A stretch of 64,000 bases of DNA from Jannaschia sp. W003 (GCF_025144335.1 NZ_CP083539.1:2047501-2111500), one strand, 5' to 3'. Shown: positions 54,217-63,711, counted from the stretch's first letter. The notes: generated from the sequence alone by a model not told the origin. Translations and numbers: made by a program.

Positions 54217-54399
54217 TCAACTCTGCAATGCGCCCCGCATCTGACGGATCGCGATGCGCACCGCGCGCCAGTCCTCCGCCTCGTTGGCCCGTCCGGCCTC
54301 GGCGAAGCGGCGCGCCTTCTGCGCGGCCTCGGCTTCGGCAACGTCGCCATGCGCATGATAGAGCGCGTGGGCGTAGCCGGTCACTCTGGATGCCTCCAT
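54217..54399 (-). CDS. Small conserved helical protein
   Basis: 60 residues, almost all helical: SRVTGYAHALYHAHGDVAEA, then EAAQKARRFAEAGRANEAED and WRAVRIAIRQMRGALQS. Short proteins with this AHALY-xAHGD-xAEAEAAQKA layout occur in Rhodobacterales; function unknown. ATG 54399 is preceded by GGGAGAAG. It lies on the opposite strand between the phosphatase and infA, convergent with the former and divergent from the latter, splitting the otherwise co-directional block. Confidence 0.65.
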   Translation of the reverse strand: MEASRVTGYAHALYHAHGDVAEAEAAQKARRFAEAGRANEAEDWRAVRIAIRQMRGALQS

Positions 54400-54530
54400 C
54401 GTCTTCTCCCTGGCTGTTTGCCCGGGGCTCCGAAGCGTCGCAGGGCCACCGATCCCCGGGGTGCCACCATACACTGCCCCGGACGGCCTGTGGACAAATC
54501 CGGTCCCCGGTCCCGGCGGTCGGCGGGAGC

Positions 54531-54547
54531 GCGCCCCCGCGGGGCGC
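54531..54547 (+). other. GC hairpin in the infA upstream region
   Basis: A 7-bp stem GCGCCCC/GGGGCGC with a CGC loop. It lies in the 250-bp gap between the divergent small helical protein and infA; besides this and a weak promoter candidate I see no other element in the gap. Confidence 0.4.
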
Positions 54548-54580
54548 CGCAGGGGGCCTGCCGCCCTGCCGTTTCCGCCC

Positions 54581-54609
54581 TTGAATCACTCGCGATTCCC
54601 GCCCATCTA
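54581..54609 (+). promoter_or_regulatory. Weak infA promoter candidate
   Basis: TTGAAT at 54581-54586 and CATCTA at 54604-54609 with a 17-bp spacer; the -35 is fair, the -10 poor. Confidence 0.3.
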
Positions 54610-54649
54610 GGCGCATCCCCGAGAAGGGGCCGCAATTCAAGGAGAGACC

Positions 54650-54868
54650 ATGGCCAAGGAAGAGATGCTCGAATTCCCCGGCGTCGTGAAGGAACTCCTG
54701 CCCAACGCGACGTTCCGGGTCGAGCTCGACAACGGCCATGAGATCATCGCGCACACGGCAGGCAAGATGCGCAAGAACCGCATTCGCGTGCTCGCGGGCG
54801 ACCGCGTCCAGGTCGAGATGACGCCCTACGACCTGACGAAGGGCCGCATCAACTACCGCTTCAAGTAG
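54650..54868 (+). CDS. infA: Translation initiation factor IF-1
   Basis: 72 residues, full length. A small OB-fold protein that blocks the ribosomal A site during initiation. [20 protein letters not shown], then [20 protein letters not shown] and [19 protein letters not shown] match IF-1 throughout. AAGGAGA precedes ATG 54650. Four bases separate its stop from maf. Confidence 0.97.
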   Translation: MAKEEMLEFPGVVKELLPNATFRVELDNGHEIIAHTAGKMRKNRIRVLAGDRVQVEMTPYDLTKGRINYRFK

Positions 54869-54872
54869 CGCG

Positions 54873-55439
54873 GTGCTCGTCCTGGGATCCGGCTCGCCCC
54901 GGCGGCTGGAGCTGCTCGCGCAGCTGGGGCTGGAGCCGGACGCGGTGCGCCCTCCCGACGTCGACGAGACGCCGCGCCGGGGCGAGCTGCCTCGCGCCTA
55001 CTGCGTCCGCGTCGCCGCCGAGAAGCTCGCGGCCGTGGCGGCGGAGGCGGACGACGTGGTGCTGTGCGCCGACACCACCGTGGCCCTGGGCCGGCGCATC
55101 CTCGGAAAGCCCGAGGGCGAGGCCGAGGCGCGCGACTTCCTCGGCAAGCTCTCGGGCCGCCGCCATCGCGTCTACACGGCCGTAGGCGTGCGCCGGGGCG
55201 ACCGGACGTGGCACCGCGTCGTGGAGTCGGCCGTGAAGCTCAAGCGCCTCTCGGACGCGGAGATCGACGGGTATCTCCGCACCGGCGACTGGCAGGGCAA
55301 GGCAGGGGCCTACGCGATCCAGGGACCGGCGGGGGCCTTCGTGGCGTGGATGCAAGGCAGCTTCTCGGGCGTCGTGGGCCTGCCGCTGCACGAGACGGCC
55401 AACCTGCTACAGGCGGCCGGCGTTGAGGTGTGGCGATGA
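54873..55439 (+). CDS. maf: Maf-family nucleotide pyrophosphatase
   Basis: 188 residues. [15 protein letters not shown] at the N-terminus, DVDETP and [16 protein letters not shown] are the Maf/Ham1-like signature. Maf proteins cleave non-canonical nucleoside triphosphates (dTTP/UTP or modified pyrimidines, depending on subfamily) and may limit septation. Start GTG 54873 is four bases after the infA stop; its TGA overlaps the next ATG. Confidence 0.93.
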   Translation: MLVLGSGSPRRLELLAQLGLEPDAVRPPDVDETPRRGELPRAYCVRVAAEKLAAVAAEADDVVLCADTTVALGRRILGKPEGEAEARDFLGKLSGRRHRVYTAVGVRRGDRTWHRVVESAVKLKRLSDAEIDGYLRTGDWQGKAGAYAIQGPAGAFVAWMQGSFSGVVGLPLHETANLLQAAGVEVWR

Positions 55440-56446
55440 AGGGCACGCAAGTGGTGCTGGGACGGATCGGGGACCGGGCGGCGGCGGCGCTCCTGCGCGA
55501 CGGGCGGCTCGACGACCTGCTGGTCGACGGCCCCGAGGGCGAGCCCGCGCCCGGCGCGATCTTCCGCGGCATCTGCGACCGGCCCGTGAAGGGGCAGGGC
55601 GGCATGTTCGTCCGCCTCGGCGGCGGGCTGACGGGTTTCCTGCGCGGCGCGAAGGGGCGCCGCCCCGGCGAGCCGATGCTGGTGCAGGTCTCGGGCCATG
55701 CCGAGCCGGGCAAGGCGGTCCCGGTCACCGACCGCGTGCTCCTGCGCTCGCGCTTCTGCATCGTGACCCCCGGCGCGCCCGGCCTGAACGTCGCCCGCTC
55801 CATCGCCGACGAGGAGGAGCGCGACCGCCTGCTGGAGGCAGCCCACGACGCGCTGCCCGAAGACCGCGGCACCACCGGCGTGATCCTGCGCTCCGCCGCC
55901 GAGGGCACCGACGGGGACGCCGTGGCTGACGACGTGGCCGCCACCTGGGAGGCGGCGGCGCAGGTGCTGGCCGACGACGGCCGCGAAGCGGAGCTGCTGC
56001 TCGACGGCCCCGACGCCCACGAGGCTGCATGGCGCGACTGGTCCGACGTTGATTCCGTCAGCGAGGACTGGGACGACGCCGCCGACCTGGTGGAGGCGCT
56101 GCGTGGCCCGGAAGTCGCCCTCAGCGGCGCGATGCTCTTCATCGAGCCGACGCGCGCGCTGATCGCCGTGGACGTGAACACCGCCGATGCCTCGCCCGCC
56201 GCGGGCCTGCGCGCCAACCTCGCCGCCGCGCGCGAGCTGCCGCGCCAGCTGCGCCTGCGCGGGCTGGGTGGCCAGATCGTGCTCGACCTGGCACCCATGG
56301 CGAAGGGCGAGCGCAAGGGCTGGGAGGCGGCGATGCGTGGCGCGCTGCGGGGCGACCCCGTCGAGACTTCGCTGATCGGATGGACCCCGCTGGGACATTA
56401 CGAGTTGACCCGCAAGCGGGCCCGCCGTCCCCTGGAGCTGCCATGA
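55436..56446 (+). CDS. Short RNase E/G-family protein
   Basis: 336 residues, clearly shorter than RNase G (about 490) or RNase E. The region 25-100 is an S1-like RNA-binding part ([20 protein letters not shown]); the catalytic core keeps both metal-binding aspartates in IAVDVNT and IVLDLAPM, 40-odd residues apart. The zinc-link CxxC and C-terminal degradosome scaffold are absent. It could be an active minimal endonuclease of the Rhodobacterales maf-linked type, distinct from the main RNase E. ATG 55436 overlaps maf; ATGA with yacG. Confidence 0.85.
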   Translation: MKGTQVVLGRIGDRAAAALLRDGRLDDLLVDGPEGEPAPGAIFRGICDRPVKGQGGMFVRLGGGLTGFLRGAKGRRPGEPMLVQVSGHAEPGKAVPVTDRVLLRSRFCIVTPGAPGLNVARSIADEEERDRLLEAAHDALPEDRGTTGVILRSAAEGTDGDAVADDVAATWEAAAQVLADDGREAELLLDGPDAHEAAWRDWSDVDSVSEDWDDAADLVEALRGPEVALSGAMLFIEPTRALIAVDVNTADASPAAGLRANLAAARELPRQLRLRGLGGQIVLDLAPMAKGERKGWEAAMRGALRGDPVETSLIGWTPLGHYELTRKRARRPLELP

Positions 56447-56634
56447 CCTGTCCTATCTGCCGCCGCGAGACCGACCCCGCCGTCCGTCCGTTCTGCTCGA
56501 AGCGCTGTGCCGACGTCGACCTGGGCCGCTGGATGACGGGGGCCTACGCTGTGCCTTCCGCCGATCCCGAGGACGCGATCGAAGCGGCCGAGAAGGCGGC
56601 CGAGGAACTGGAGCGCAGGTCGCGCCCGAACTGA
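56443..56634 (+). CDS. yacG: DNA gyrase inhibitor YacG
   Basis: 63 residues. A zinc protein with CPIC and FCSKRCADVDLGRW, four cysteines in all, which in E. coli binds GyrB and blocks gyrase DNA binding. The acidic C-terminal helix (ADPEDAIEAAEKAAEELERR) is typical. ATG 56443 overlaps the RNase E/G stop. It ends the infA-maf-rne-yacG run, just before tRNA-Phe. Confidence 0.93.
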   Translation: MTCPICRRETDPAVRPFCSKRCADVDLGRWMTGAYAVPSADPEDAIEAAEKAAEELERRSRPN

Positions 56635-56646
56635 GGCGTTTCGGTC

Positions 56647-56675
56647 TGGACACCCCACCGGGCCTGTCCTAACAC
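56647..56675 (+). promoter_or_regulatory. Possible tRNA-Phe promoter
   Basis: TGGACA at 56647-56652 (5/6) and TAACAC at 56670-56675 with a 17-bp spacer lie 38 bp before the tRNA. It follows the yacG stop, so readthrough from the operon is also possible. Confidence 0.35.
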
Positions 56676-56713
56676 CGCGCCACCCCGCCGACGGCACCGC
56701 CGGAGGCACCCGT

Positions 56714-56788
56714 GCCCGGGTAGCTCAGGGGTAGAGCAGCGGATTGAAAATCCGCGTGTCGGTGGTTCGATTCCGCCCCCGGGCACCA
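56714..56788 (+). tRNA. tRNA-Phe (anticodon GAA)
   Basis: 75 nt including encoded CCA at 56786-56788. The acceptor arms GCCCGGG/CCCGGGC pair, the anticodon stem GCGGA/TCCGC encloses TTGAAAA with GAA at 56746-56748, and the T arm GGTGG-TTCGATT-CCGCC is regular. It follows yacG and converges with gltX; two palindromes fill the 131-bp gap after it. Confidence 0.97.
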
Positions 56789-56820
56789 CCCAATCTTCTT
56801 GAGATACAACAGCTTGTGAG

Positions 56821-56850
56821 AACGGCCGTCGCATCGGCTGCGACGGCGTT
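56821..56850. terminator. Hairpin between tRNA-Phe and gltX
   Basis: A 9-bp stem GCCGTCGCA/TGCGACGGC with a 5-nt loop, extended by AAC/GTT around a bulge. It can serve both the tRNA and the convergent gltX transcript. Confidence 0.6.
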
Positions 56851-56852
56851 TC

Positions 56853-56874
56853 CGGTTCCCACATGTGGGAACCG
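56853..56874. repeat. Perfect 22-bp palindrome after tRNA-Phe
   Basis: The half CGGTTCCCACA is followed exactly by its reverse complement. It lies 64 bp past the tRNA and 46 bp before the gltX stop. As a hairpin it could end gltX transcription; as duplex DNA it has the look of a protein-binding or recombination site. Confidence 0.75.
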
Positions 56875-56919
56875 CGCACCGATGGGGTAGCGGCGCTCGC
56901 TCAGGCGCGCCTTGGCGCG

Positions 56920-58242
56920 TCAGCGCTCCGGAACGCCGTGCATGATCGCGAGCAGGTCGCCCATGTCGGGGCCGCGCTCGCAGCCCGTGAGCGCGAGGCG
57001 GAGCGGCATGAAGAGGCCACGGCCCTTGCGGCCCGTCGCGGCCTTCACCGCGCCGGTCCAGGCCTTCCAGGTGCCCCCGTCCCAGGGCTGCGCGGGCAGC
57101 ATCGCGAGGGCCTCGTCCACGAAGGCACGGTCCTCGTCCGCCACCACGGGCTCGGCCTCGCCGCGCACCACGGTCCACCAGTCGGCCATCTCGGCTCGGC
57201 GCTCGATGTTGTCGCGCACCACGGTCCAGAACGCCTCTGCCTCGGCCTCGGGCACGCCGAGGGCCAGCACCTCGTCCCGGACGGCGGCGAAGGGCGTGCG
57301 CTGCAGCACGCCTGCCGAGAGGTCCACGAGGTCGCGCTCGTCGAACTTGGTGGGCGCCGCGCCGAACTGCGACAGCTCGAACGCCTCGGCCAGCTCGGCG
57401 GGGGCGTCGCGCAGCTCCACGGGCTGCGACGAGCCGAGCCGCGCCATGAGCGACAGCACCGCCATCGGCTCCACGCCGCGCGCGCGCAGGTCGCGCAGGG
57501 CGAGCGTGCCGAGCCGTTTCGACAGCGCCTCGCCCTGCGGCCCCGTCAGCAGCGAATGGTGGGCGAAGCGTGGGTGGCCGTGGCCCAGCGCGGCCATGAT
57601 CTGGATCTGCGTCGCGGTGTTGGTCACGTGGTCCGAGCCGCGCACCACGTCCGTGATCCTCATCTCCGTGTCGTCCACCACGGAGGCAAGGGTGTAGAGA
57701 ACCTGCCCGTCGGCGCGGATCAGCACCGGGTCCGAGACCGACGCGGCGTCGATCGACAGGGGGCCGAGGATGCCGTCCTCCCACTCGATCCGCTCGTGGT
57801 CGAGGCGGAAGCGCCAAACGCCGGCGCCGCGCTCGGCGCGCAGGGCGGCCTTCTCGTCCTCGGCCAGGGCGAGGGCGGCGCGGTCGTAGACGGGTGGCTT
57901 GCCCATGTTCAGCTGCTTCTTGCGCTTGAGGTCCAGCTCGGTCGGCGTCTCCCACGCCTCGTAGAGCCGGCCCGAGGCGCGCAAGGATTCGGCGGCGGCC
58001 TCGTAGCGATCGAGGCGGAGCGACTGCCGCTCCTCGCGGTCCCAGTCGAGGCCCAGCCAGCGGAGGTCTTCGCGGATGGCGTCCGCATACTCGTCGCGGC
58101 TGCGCTCGGGGTCGGTGTCGTCGAGGCGGAGCACGAAGGTGCCGCCTTCTTTCCGCGCGATCATCCAGTTCATGAGGGCGGCCCGCAGGTTGCCCACGTG
58201 GAGGTATCCGGTGGGCGAGGGGGCGAAGCGGGTGACGGTCAT
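56920..58242 (-). CDS. gltX: Glutamyl-tRNA synthetase
   Basis: 440 residues, a class I synthetase. The HIGH motif is in APSPTGYLHVGNLRAALMNW (YLHVGN), RLDDTDPERS follows, and the KMSKS-type loop is GEALSKRLGTLAL. It is slightly shorter than the typical 465-residue enzyme, and many alphaproteobacteria carry two copies, one of which also charges tRNA-Gln; which copy this is cannot be told here. ATG 58242, divergent from an exported MBL-fold gene. Confidence 0.92.
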   Translation of the reverse strand: MTVTRFAPSPTGYLHVGNLRAALMNWMIARKEGGTFVLRLDDTDPERSRDEYADAIREDLRWLGLDWDREERQSLRLDRYEAAAESLRASGRLYEAWETPTELDLKRKKQLNMGKPPVYDRAALALAEDEKAALRAERGAGVWRFRLDHERIEWEDGILGPLSIDAASVSDPVLIRADGQVLYTLASVVDDTEMRITDVVRGSDHVTNTATQIQIMAALGHGHPRFAHHSLLTGPQGEALSKRLGTLALRDLRARGVEPMAVLSLMARLGSSQPVELRDAPAELAEAFELSQFGAAPTKFDERDLVDLSAGVLQRTPFAAVRDEVLALGVPEAEAEAFWTVVRDNIERRAEMADWWTVVRGEAEPVVADEDRAFVDEALAMLPAQPWDGGTWKAWTGAVKAATGRKGRGLFMPLRLALTGCERGPDMGDLLAIMHGVPER

Positions 58243-58388
58243 GGGAATGCTCCTGTTGGCGGTCCCCTGCCAGCGCCGCCCCCGCGTGTCCAGACCGGCG
58301 CAACCAAGCTGCGCCCTCGGCCGTTGCGCCTCCGTGGGGAGCCGCCGTGAAGCGGCCGTCTCCGCGCGCTCAAACGAGGAGACAGTTC

Positions 58389-59312
58389 ATGACCCTTTCC
58401 CGCCGCCAGGCCCTCGCCGCCGGGGCCGCGCTGCCCCTGGCCGCCACGCTCCGCCCCGGCGCCGCCCGCGCCGACGCCCACACGATGTCCGGTCCCATGC
58501 CCCGCAACCGCAGCTTCACCCTGGGCGACCTGAACGTCACCGTCCTGCTCGCCGGCACCAACAAGGCCGAGGGCGACATGCAGGAGACATTCGGCATGAA
58601 CGTCGACGCGGACACCTTCGCCTCCGTCAGCCAGGACGCCTTCATCCCCACCGACGCCTCGATGTTCTTCTTCCAGCCCACGGTGGTGCGGACCGGGGAC
58701 GAGGTGGTGCTGTTCGACACCGGCCTGAACGCGGAAGGCATCGTTGCCGCCCTGGAAGGCGCCGGCATGACCCCCGGCGACGTCACCAAGGTCGTCATCA
58801 CCCACATGCACCCCGACCACATCGGCGGGCTGATGGGCGACGATGGCCCCACCTTCGCGAACGCCGCCTACGTGACCGGCGAGACCGAGATGAACGCCTG
58901 GCAGGAGAACCCGAACGACGCGTTCAGCGCCAAGGTCGCGCCCATCGCCGACCAGTTCGAGCTGATCTCCGAGGGCGCCGAGGTGGCGCCGGGCCTGACG
59001 GCGGAGGCGATGTTCGGCCATACGCCGGGGCACATGGGCTACCGCATGTCCTCGGGCGACCGTCAGGCGATGCTCACGGCCGACATGACCAACCACTACG
59101 TCTGGTCGCTCGCCCACCCCGACTGGGAGGTGCGCTTCGACATGGACAAGGAGATGGCGGCCGAGACCCGGCGCCGCGTGCTCGGCATGATCGCCGACGA
59201 ACGCATTCCCATGATCGGCTACCACATGCCGTTCCCGGCCATCGGCTTCGTCGAGCGCGGCGGTGACGACGGCTTCCGCTGGGTGCCCGAGAGCTACCAG
59301 TTAATGCTCTGA
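58389..59312 (+). CDS. Tat-exported metallo-beta-lactamase-fold hydrolase
   Basis: 307 residues. The N-terminus TLSRRQALAAGAALPLAA is a Tat signal (SRRQA), so the folded metalloprotein would be in the periplasm. The zinc motif ITHMHPDHIGGL gives His139, His141, Asp143 and His144; FGHTPGHMGYRMSSGD and the later DMTNHY supply the remaining ligands. This plan fits the lactonase/AttM/ PqsE-like branch of MBL hydrolases; substrate unknown. ATG 58389 is preceded by GAGGAG; an earlier in-frame GTG at 58347 would add a tail before the Tat motif. Confidence 0.83.
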   Translation: MTLSRRQALAAGAALPLAATLRPGAARADAHTMSGPMPRNRSFTLGDLNVTVLLAGTNKAEGDMQETFGMNVDADTFASVSQDAFIPTDASMFFFQPTVVRTGDEVVLFDTGLNAEGIVAALEGAGMTPGDVTKVVITHMHPDHIGGLMGDDGPTFANAAYVTGETEMNAWQENPNDAFSAKVAPIADQFELISEGAEVAPGLTAEAMFGHTPGHMGYRMSSGDRQAMLTADMTNHYVWSLAHPDWEVRFDMDKEMAAETRRRVLGMIADERIPMIGYHMPFPAIGFVERGGDDGFRWVPESYQLML

Positions 59313-59336
59313 GGCGCGTCCGCCTCGCCAAGCGAC

Positions 59337-59357
59337 GCCCCGGCCCTGCGCCGGGGC
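59337..59357 (+). terminator. Terminator after the MBL-fold gene
   Basis: A 7-bp stem GCCCCGG/CCGGGGC, possibly 8 bp with the next pair, and a short loop, 25 bp after the stop. Confidence 0.5.
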
Positions 59358-59412
59358 CTCCGCCTTCCGTTGGCGCCGCCGTTGCCGCGCGATGCGCGTT
59401 TGCGAAGTCCGA

Positions 59413-59457
59413 GGGGGCTCTGCCCCCATCGCCGGCGGCGATTCCCCCGCGGTATTT
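59413..59457 (+). repeat. Intergenic double-hairpin element, copy 2
   Basis: Hairpin 1 (59413-59427) is GGGGGC-TCT-GCCCCC; hairpin 2 (59428-59442) is ATCGCC-GGC-GGCGAT; then TCCCCCGCGGTATTT at 59443-59457, which matches copy 1 (50929-50943) at 14 of 15 bases. It sits just after a separate terminator and before the stop of the DUF1801 gene. Confidence 0.65.
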
Positions 59458-59477
59458 CCGGAACGAAGACGGGCCGT

Positions 59478-59900
59478 TCAGGCCTCCGCCCGCACGGGCC
59501 AATGCGTCGCCAGATCGCGCAGGCCCGCACGGATCAGCTCCCCCAGCACCGCCACGTCGATCCGGTCCAGCCGCGTCACGTAGAGGCACGACACGCCCTT
59601 CCGGTGCGGCCCGAGCCGATCGAGGATCGGTCCGAAGTCCGCGTACCCCGGCATCACGTAGATGCTGATCGCCGCCTTGCGAGGCGAGAAGCCGGTGGCG
59701 AGCCACGTTCCTTCGCGCCCCGAGGCGTAGCGGTAGTCGTAGGCCCCATAACCGACGATCGCGTCGCCCCACATGCGGGGCCGGAAGCCGGTCGCCTCGC
59801 GGAACAGCGCGTCCAGCTCGGCACCCTCGGCGGCCCGCCGCCCCGGCTGGGCGGCGAGGAAGGCCGCGACGTCGGCGTCGGTCGGCTGTGTCTTGTTCAC
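59478..59900 (-). CDS. DUF1801 (YdhG-like) protein
   Basis: 140 residues starting at GTG 59900 (overlaps the YHS gene's stop). DADVAAFLAAQPGRRAAEGA, FRPRMWGDAIVGYGAYDYRY and GFSPRKAAISIYVMPGYADF match DUF1801, a family related to bacterial frataxin-like/ YdhG proteins and found in many soil and marine bacteria. Function is not known. It is the second gene of a two-gene minus-strand unit. Confidence 0.8.
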   Translation of the reverse strand: MNKTQPTDADVAAFLAAQPGRRAAEGAELDALFREATGFRPRMWGDAIVGYGAYDYRYASGREGTWLATGFSPRKAAISIYVMPGYADFGPILDRLGPHRKGVSCLYVTRLDRIDVAVLGELIRAGLRDLATHWPVRAEA

Positions 59901-60358
59901 TCGTCCCGAAGCTCCGGCCAGCGGCGGTCGGCTGCGGCGATGAAGCCGGGCCGGTCCGCGTTCCACGTCGCCTGCACCCGGTCGTCGTAGTTCAGGAACA
60001 GGCGCCCATCCACGATCGCCCAGTTCTCGGGCTGCGTCGTCGCGCGGCTCCCCTTGGCCGCCACCGCCCAGGCGCAGAAGCCGCCGTACTGGGGCGCGTA
60101 GGCTTCGGGGTTGGCCGCGAAGCGGTCGCGGTTCGCCTCGGACGCGAAGGCCCAGGTCGCCCCCATCCAGTCGTAGGTGATGCCGCGGTCCCCCGCTACG
60201 GGGCGCCCTTCCGTGAAGTAGGCCACCGGATCGGTGCCGCGGATCGCCAGCCCGCCGTCCGTGAACACGGCGCCCGAGGGGCCGTGGAACAGGGCGAGGG
60301 CGGGCGAGGCGGGCAGGGCGGCAAGGGCGAGAAGCAGGGCGCGGCGTCGGGTCATCAT
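59897..60358 (-). CDS. Exported YHS-domain protein
   Basis: 153 residues. The N-terminus MMTRRRALLLALAALPASPA is a signal peptide with a twin-Arg start. The mature part contains the YHS pattern: GTDPVAYFTEGRPVAGDRGI, then ATWAFASEANRDRFAANPEA and YAPQYGGFCAWA. YHS domains often bind metals, e.g. copper, in the periplasm; here the Cys and nearby His of other members are only partly present, so metal binding is uncertain. GGAGGA lies about 7 nt before ATG 60358. Confidence 0.85.
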   Translation of the reverse strand: MMTRRRALLLALAALPASPALALFHGPSGAVFTDGGLAIRGTDPVAYFTEGRPVAGDRGITYDWMGATWAFASEANRDRFAANPEAYAPQYGGFCAWAVAAKGSRATTQPENWAIVDGRLFLNYDDRVQATWNADRPGFIAAADRRWPELRDE

Positions 60359-60435
60359 GGGCAGTCCTCCTGCCCGCGACCCTAGCCGCGCCCCGCGACC
60401 CGCCGAAGCCCCGCCCACGCAGGCGTGACCCGGCG

Positions 60436-63400
60436 TCAGGCGATCTCCGACACGGAGGCGAGGGCGCGGCGCAGCGCCTCGGCCTCCTCCTCGCGGGCGC
60501 GGAGGTTGGCGCGGGTCTCCTCGACCACCTCGGGAGGCGCGGAGGCGGCGAACTTCGGGTTGTGCGCGCGTCCCGCCAGCCCCTTGATCTCCTTCTCAAG
60601 CTTCGCGAGCGACTTCGCGAGCCGCGCCTTCTCGGCGCCCGCGTCGATCACGCCCTCCAGCGGCAGGGCGTAGCGCGCCGCGCCCACGGTCACCGAGGCC
60701 GAGCCCTTCGGCGGAGCATCGGCGTCCGCGACCGGCTCGATCCGCGCCAGCCGCTCAATCAGCGGCGCGTTGCGCGCGTAGGCTTCGCGGCCCGCCGCGT
60801 CCTCCTCCAGCCGCAGCACGGGCACGTGCATGCCCGCCGGCACGTTCATCTGCGCGCGCGCCGAGCGCACCGCCTCCACGAAGGCGACGACCCAGCGCAT
60901 CTCGGCCTCGGCGCCCTCGTCCACCACGCGCTCGGGCAGCAGGTCGTCGGGCCAGGGGGCGTGGACCAGCATGGTCGGGCGCACCGCCGTCGTGCGCCAC
61001 AGCTCCTCGGTCACGAAGGGCATGAACGGGTGCATCATCGCCATGCAGCGGTCGAGCACCCAGCCCAGCGTCGCGCGCGTCTCCTCGGCGTGGGGGCCGT
61101 CGAGCAGCGGCTTGGCCAGCTCCACGTACCAGTCGCACACCACGTTCCACACGAAGCGGTAGAGGGCGGCCGAGGCGTCGTCGAAGCGGTAGGCCTCCAG
61201 CGCGGCATCCACCTCGGCGCGCGCGCGCGCGGTCTCGCCCACGATCCAGCGGTTGGTTGCCGCGGCATCGGCCCCCAGCGCGGGGCGGGAGGCGCCGAAC
61301 TGCGCGCCGTTCATCTCCGCGAAACGGCAGGCGTTCCACAGCTTGGTGCCGAAGTTGCGGTAGCCCGCGACCCGCTGCGTCGACAGCTTCAGGTCGCGGC
61401 CCATGGCGGCCATGGACGACAACGTGAAGCGCACCGCGTCGGCACCGAACTCGTCGATCAGGTCGAGCGGGTCGACGACGTTGCCCACCGACTTCGCCAT
61501 CTTCTTTCCCTTCTCGTCGCGGACCAGCGCGTGGACGTAGACGTCGCGGAAGGGCACCCGCTCGGCGACCGGCTTCGCCGGGTCGGTCACGGCGAGCTGC
61601 ATCATCATCATCCGGGCGACCCAGAAGAACAGGATGTCGAAGCCGGTCACGAGGACGCTGGTGGGGAAGTACTTCCGCACCTCTTCGGTGTCCTCGGGCC
61701 AGCCGAGCGTGCCCAGCGGCCACAAACCGGACGAGAACCAGGTGTCGAGCACGTCCGCGTCGCGCCAGGCGGGGATAACGAAGGGGGCCTCGGGCTGGCG
61801 GATGCGCCCCTCGGTACGGGTATGCATTCCCTCGATGTCGCGGGCGAGGATCTCGGCGGCGTCGATCTCGCTGTCCACGAACTGGATGTCGGCGTCCTCG
61901 CCGTGGACGAGGCGGATGTGCTCCAGCGCTTCGGCCTCGGAGGCGGCGCAGACCGGCAGCCAGTCGTCGCCGCCCGAGGGGTCGGGATGGTACCAGACCG
62001 GGATCCGGTGCCCCCACCAAAGCTGCCGCGAGATGCACCACGGCTCGATGTTCTCCAGCCAGTGGAAGTAGACCTTGCGGTCGCCCTCGGGGAAGATGCG
62101 GACCGTGCCGTCGCGCACCGCGTCGATGGCCGGGCCGACGATCCGGTCCGTGTCCACGAACCACTGGTCGGTCAGCATCGGCTCGATCACCACGCCCGAG
62201 CGGTCGCCGTGGGGCTGCATGATGGGCTTGGGCTCGACGAGGGGGACCAGCGCGGGAGCCGCGGTGCGCGCCTCGCCGCCCTCCTCGGGAGCGAGGGGCG
62301 GCTCGCCGGTGACGTCCGCGCCCGCCGAGGCAGCGCCCGCGCCGAGGCGCGGGTCGGTGGCGGGCACCATCACGGCGAGGCCCTCGGCGGTGATCTCCTC
62401 GACCACGCGCCGGCGCGCCTCCAGCCGGTCCAGCCCGCGCAGGTGGTCGGGCACGAGGTTCAGCGCGTCGACCTCGGACTCGGTGAGCGTGCGCTCGCCG
62501 CGCGCGACCCGCTGCGCCACGGCGGCAGCCTCGGCGTAGGGCGCGCCGTCGTCGCGCATGGCCGCCTGCGTGTCCATGAGGCGGTAGCAGGGGATGCCGC
62601 CGCGCTTCGCCACCGCGTAGTCGTTGAAGTCGTGCGCGCCGGTGATCTTCACTGCGCCCGAGCCGAACGCGGGGTCGGGGTACTCGTCGGCGATGATCGG
62701 GATCAGGCGCCGGTGCTCCTTGGGCCCCACCGGGATTTCGCAGAGCTTGCCGACGATCGCAGCATAGCGTTCGTCCGACGGGTGGACGGCGACGGCGCCG
62801 TCGCCCAGCATCGTCTCGGGCCGGGTGGTGGCGATGGCGATGTAGTCGCGGGTCTCGCGGAACAGCTCCTCGCCGTCCTCGCCGCGCTCCACGTACTCGT
62901 AGGTCGCGCCCCCGGCGAGCGGATAGCGGAAGTGCCACATGTGGCCGGGAACCTCGCGGCTCTCGACCTCGAGGTCGGAGATCGCGGTCTCGAAGTGCGG
63001 GTCCCAGTTCACCAGCCGCTTGCCGCGGTAGATCAGGCCCCGCTCGTACATCTCGACGAAGACGCGGATCACTGCGTCGTGGAAGTTCTGTGTGGTCGGG
63101 TCGGGGTCGCCCGGCGCGCCGCCCATGGTGAAGGCCTCGCGGTCCCAGTCGCAGGACGCCCCGAGCCGTTGGAGCTGGCCGATGATCGTGCCGCGCGATT
63201 TCGCCTTTTGCTGCCAGACGCGTTCCAAGAAGGCGTCGCGGCCCATCTCCTGCCGGGTCGGCTCGCCGTTGGCCGCCATGTCGCGCTCGGTCACCATCTG
63301 CGTGGCGATGCCCGCGTGGTCGGTGCCCGGCTGCCAGAGCGTGTCGAAGCCGCGCATTCGGTGCCAGCGCACCAGGATGTCCTGCAGGGTGTTGTTGAAC

Positions 63401-63561
63401 GCGTGGCCCATGTGCAGCGAGCCGGTCACGTTGGGCGGCGGGATCACGATCGAGAAGGTCTCGGAGCGGCGCGCGGCGGCGCCGGCGCGGAAGGCGCCCG
63501 CGTCAAGCCACGCCTGGGTGATGCGCCGTTCGGCCTCGGCGGCGTCGAAGGTCTTGTCCAT
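60436..63561 (-). CDS. valS: Valyl-tRNA synthetase
   Basis: 1041 residues, a class I synthetase with a CP1 editing domain. The HIGH motif is in [16 protein letters not shown] (His50, His53), and the KMSKS-type loop is KMAKS at 687-691. The editing domain keeps [19 protein letters not shown] Gly/Ala/Glu-rich stretch at about 403-443 ([20 protein letters not shown]...) is extra compared with most ValRS, before the conserved [21 protein letters not shown] coiled-coil C-terminal arm ends the protein. ATG 63561; divergent from the molybdopterin enzyme gene. Confidence 0.96.
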   Translation of the reverse strand: MDKTFDAAEAERRITQAWLDAGAFRAGAAARRSETFSIVIPPPNVTGSLHMGHAFNNTLQDILVRWHRMRGFDTLWQPGTDHAGIATQMVTERDMAANGEPTRQEMGRDAFLERVWQQKAKSRGTIIGQLQRLGASCDWDREAFTMGGAPGDPDPTTQNFHDAVIRVFVEMYERGLIYRGKRLVNWDPHFETAISDLEVESREVPGHMWHFRYPLAGGATYEYVERGEDGEELFRETRDYIAIATTRPETMLGDGAVAVHPSDERYAAIVGKLCEIPVGPKEHRRLIPIIADEYPDPAFGSGAVKITGAHDFNDYAVAKRGGIPCYRLMDTQAAMRDDGAPYAEAAAVAQRVARGERTLTESEVDALNLVPDHLRGLDRLEARRRVVEEITAEGLAVMVPATDPRLGAGAASAGADVTGEPPLAPEEGGEARTAAPALVPLVEPKPIMQPHGDRSGVVIEPMLTDQWFVDTDRIVGPAIDAVRDGTVRIFPEGDRKVYFHWLENIEPWCISRQLWWGHRIPVWYHPDPSGGDDWLPVCAASEAEALEHIRLVHGEDADIQFVDSEIDAAEILARDIEGMHTRTEGRIRQPEAPFVIPAWRDADVLDTWFSSGLWPLGTLGWPEDTEEVRKYFPTSVLVTGFDILFFWVARMMMMQLAVTDPAKPVAERVPFRDVYVHALVRDEKGKKMAKSVGNVVDPLDLIDEFGADAVRFTLSSMAAMGRDLKLSTQRVAGYRNFGTKLWNACRFAEMNGAQFGASRPALGADAAATNRWIVGETARARAEVDAALEAYRFDDASAALYRFVWNVVCDWYVELAKPLLDGPHAEETRATLGWVLDRCMAMMHPFMPFVTEELWRTTAVRPTMLVHAPWPDDLLPERVVDEGAEAEMRWVVAFVEAVRSARAQMNVPAGMHVPVLRLEEDAAGREAYARNAPLIERLARIEPVADADAPPKGSASVTVGAARYALPLEGVIDAGAEKARLAKSLAKLEKEIKGLAGRAHNPKFAASAPPEVVEETRANLRAREEEAEALRRALASVSEIA

Positions 63562-63711
63562 GGGGGCCTCCTCGGGGTCGCCCGGCGGGATAGCCGAGGG
63601 GCGCGGGGAGGCCAAGACCGGGGCGCGCAGGGGGGCGCGGCACCCCGTCCGCTTGTCCTCGCCCGAGCGGGGCGCCAAGGTCCGCCCGAACCCTGGTCCG
63701 GAGCCGCCCCC

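Noticed and set aside
56714..56919. A mobile island integrated at tRNA-Phe
   Set aside because: No integrase, direct repeat of the tRNA 3' end or foreign gene cargo follows; gltX is directly downstream.
60755..62938. A 727-codon open frame overlapping valS in a second minus-strand frame
   Set aside because: Arg/Gly-rich shadow of the valS frame without a domain; valS itself is unmistakable.
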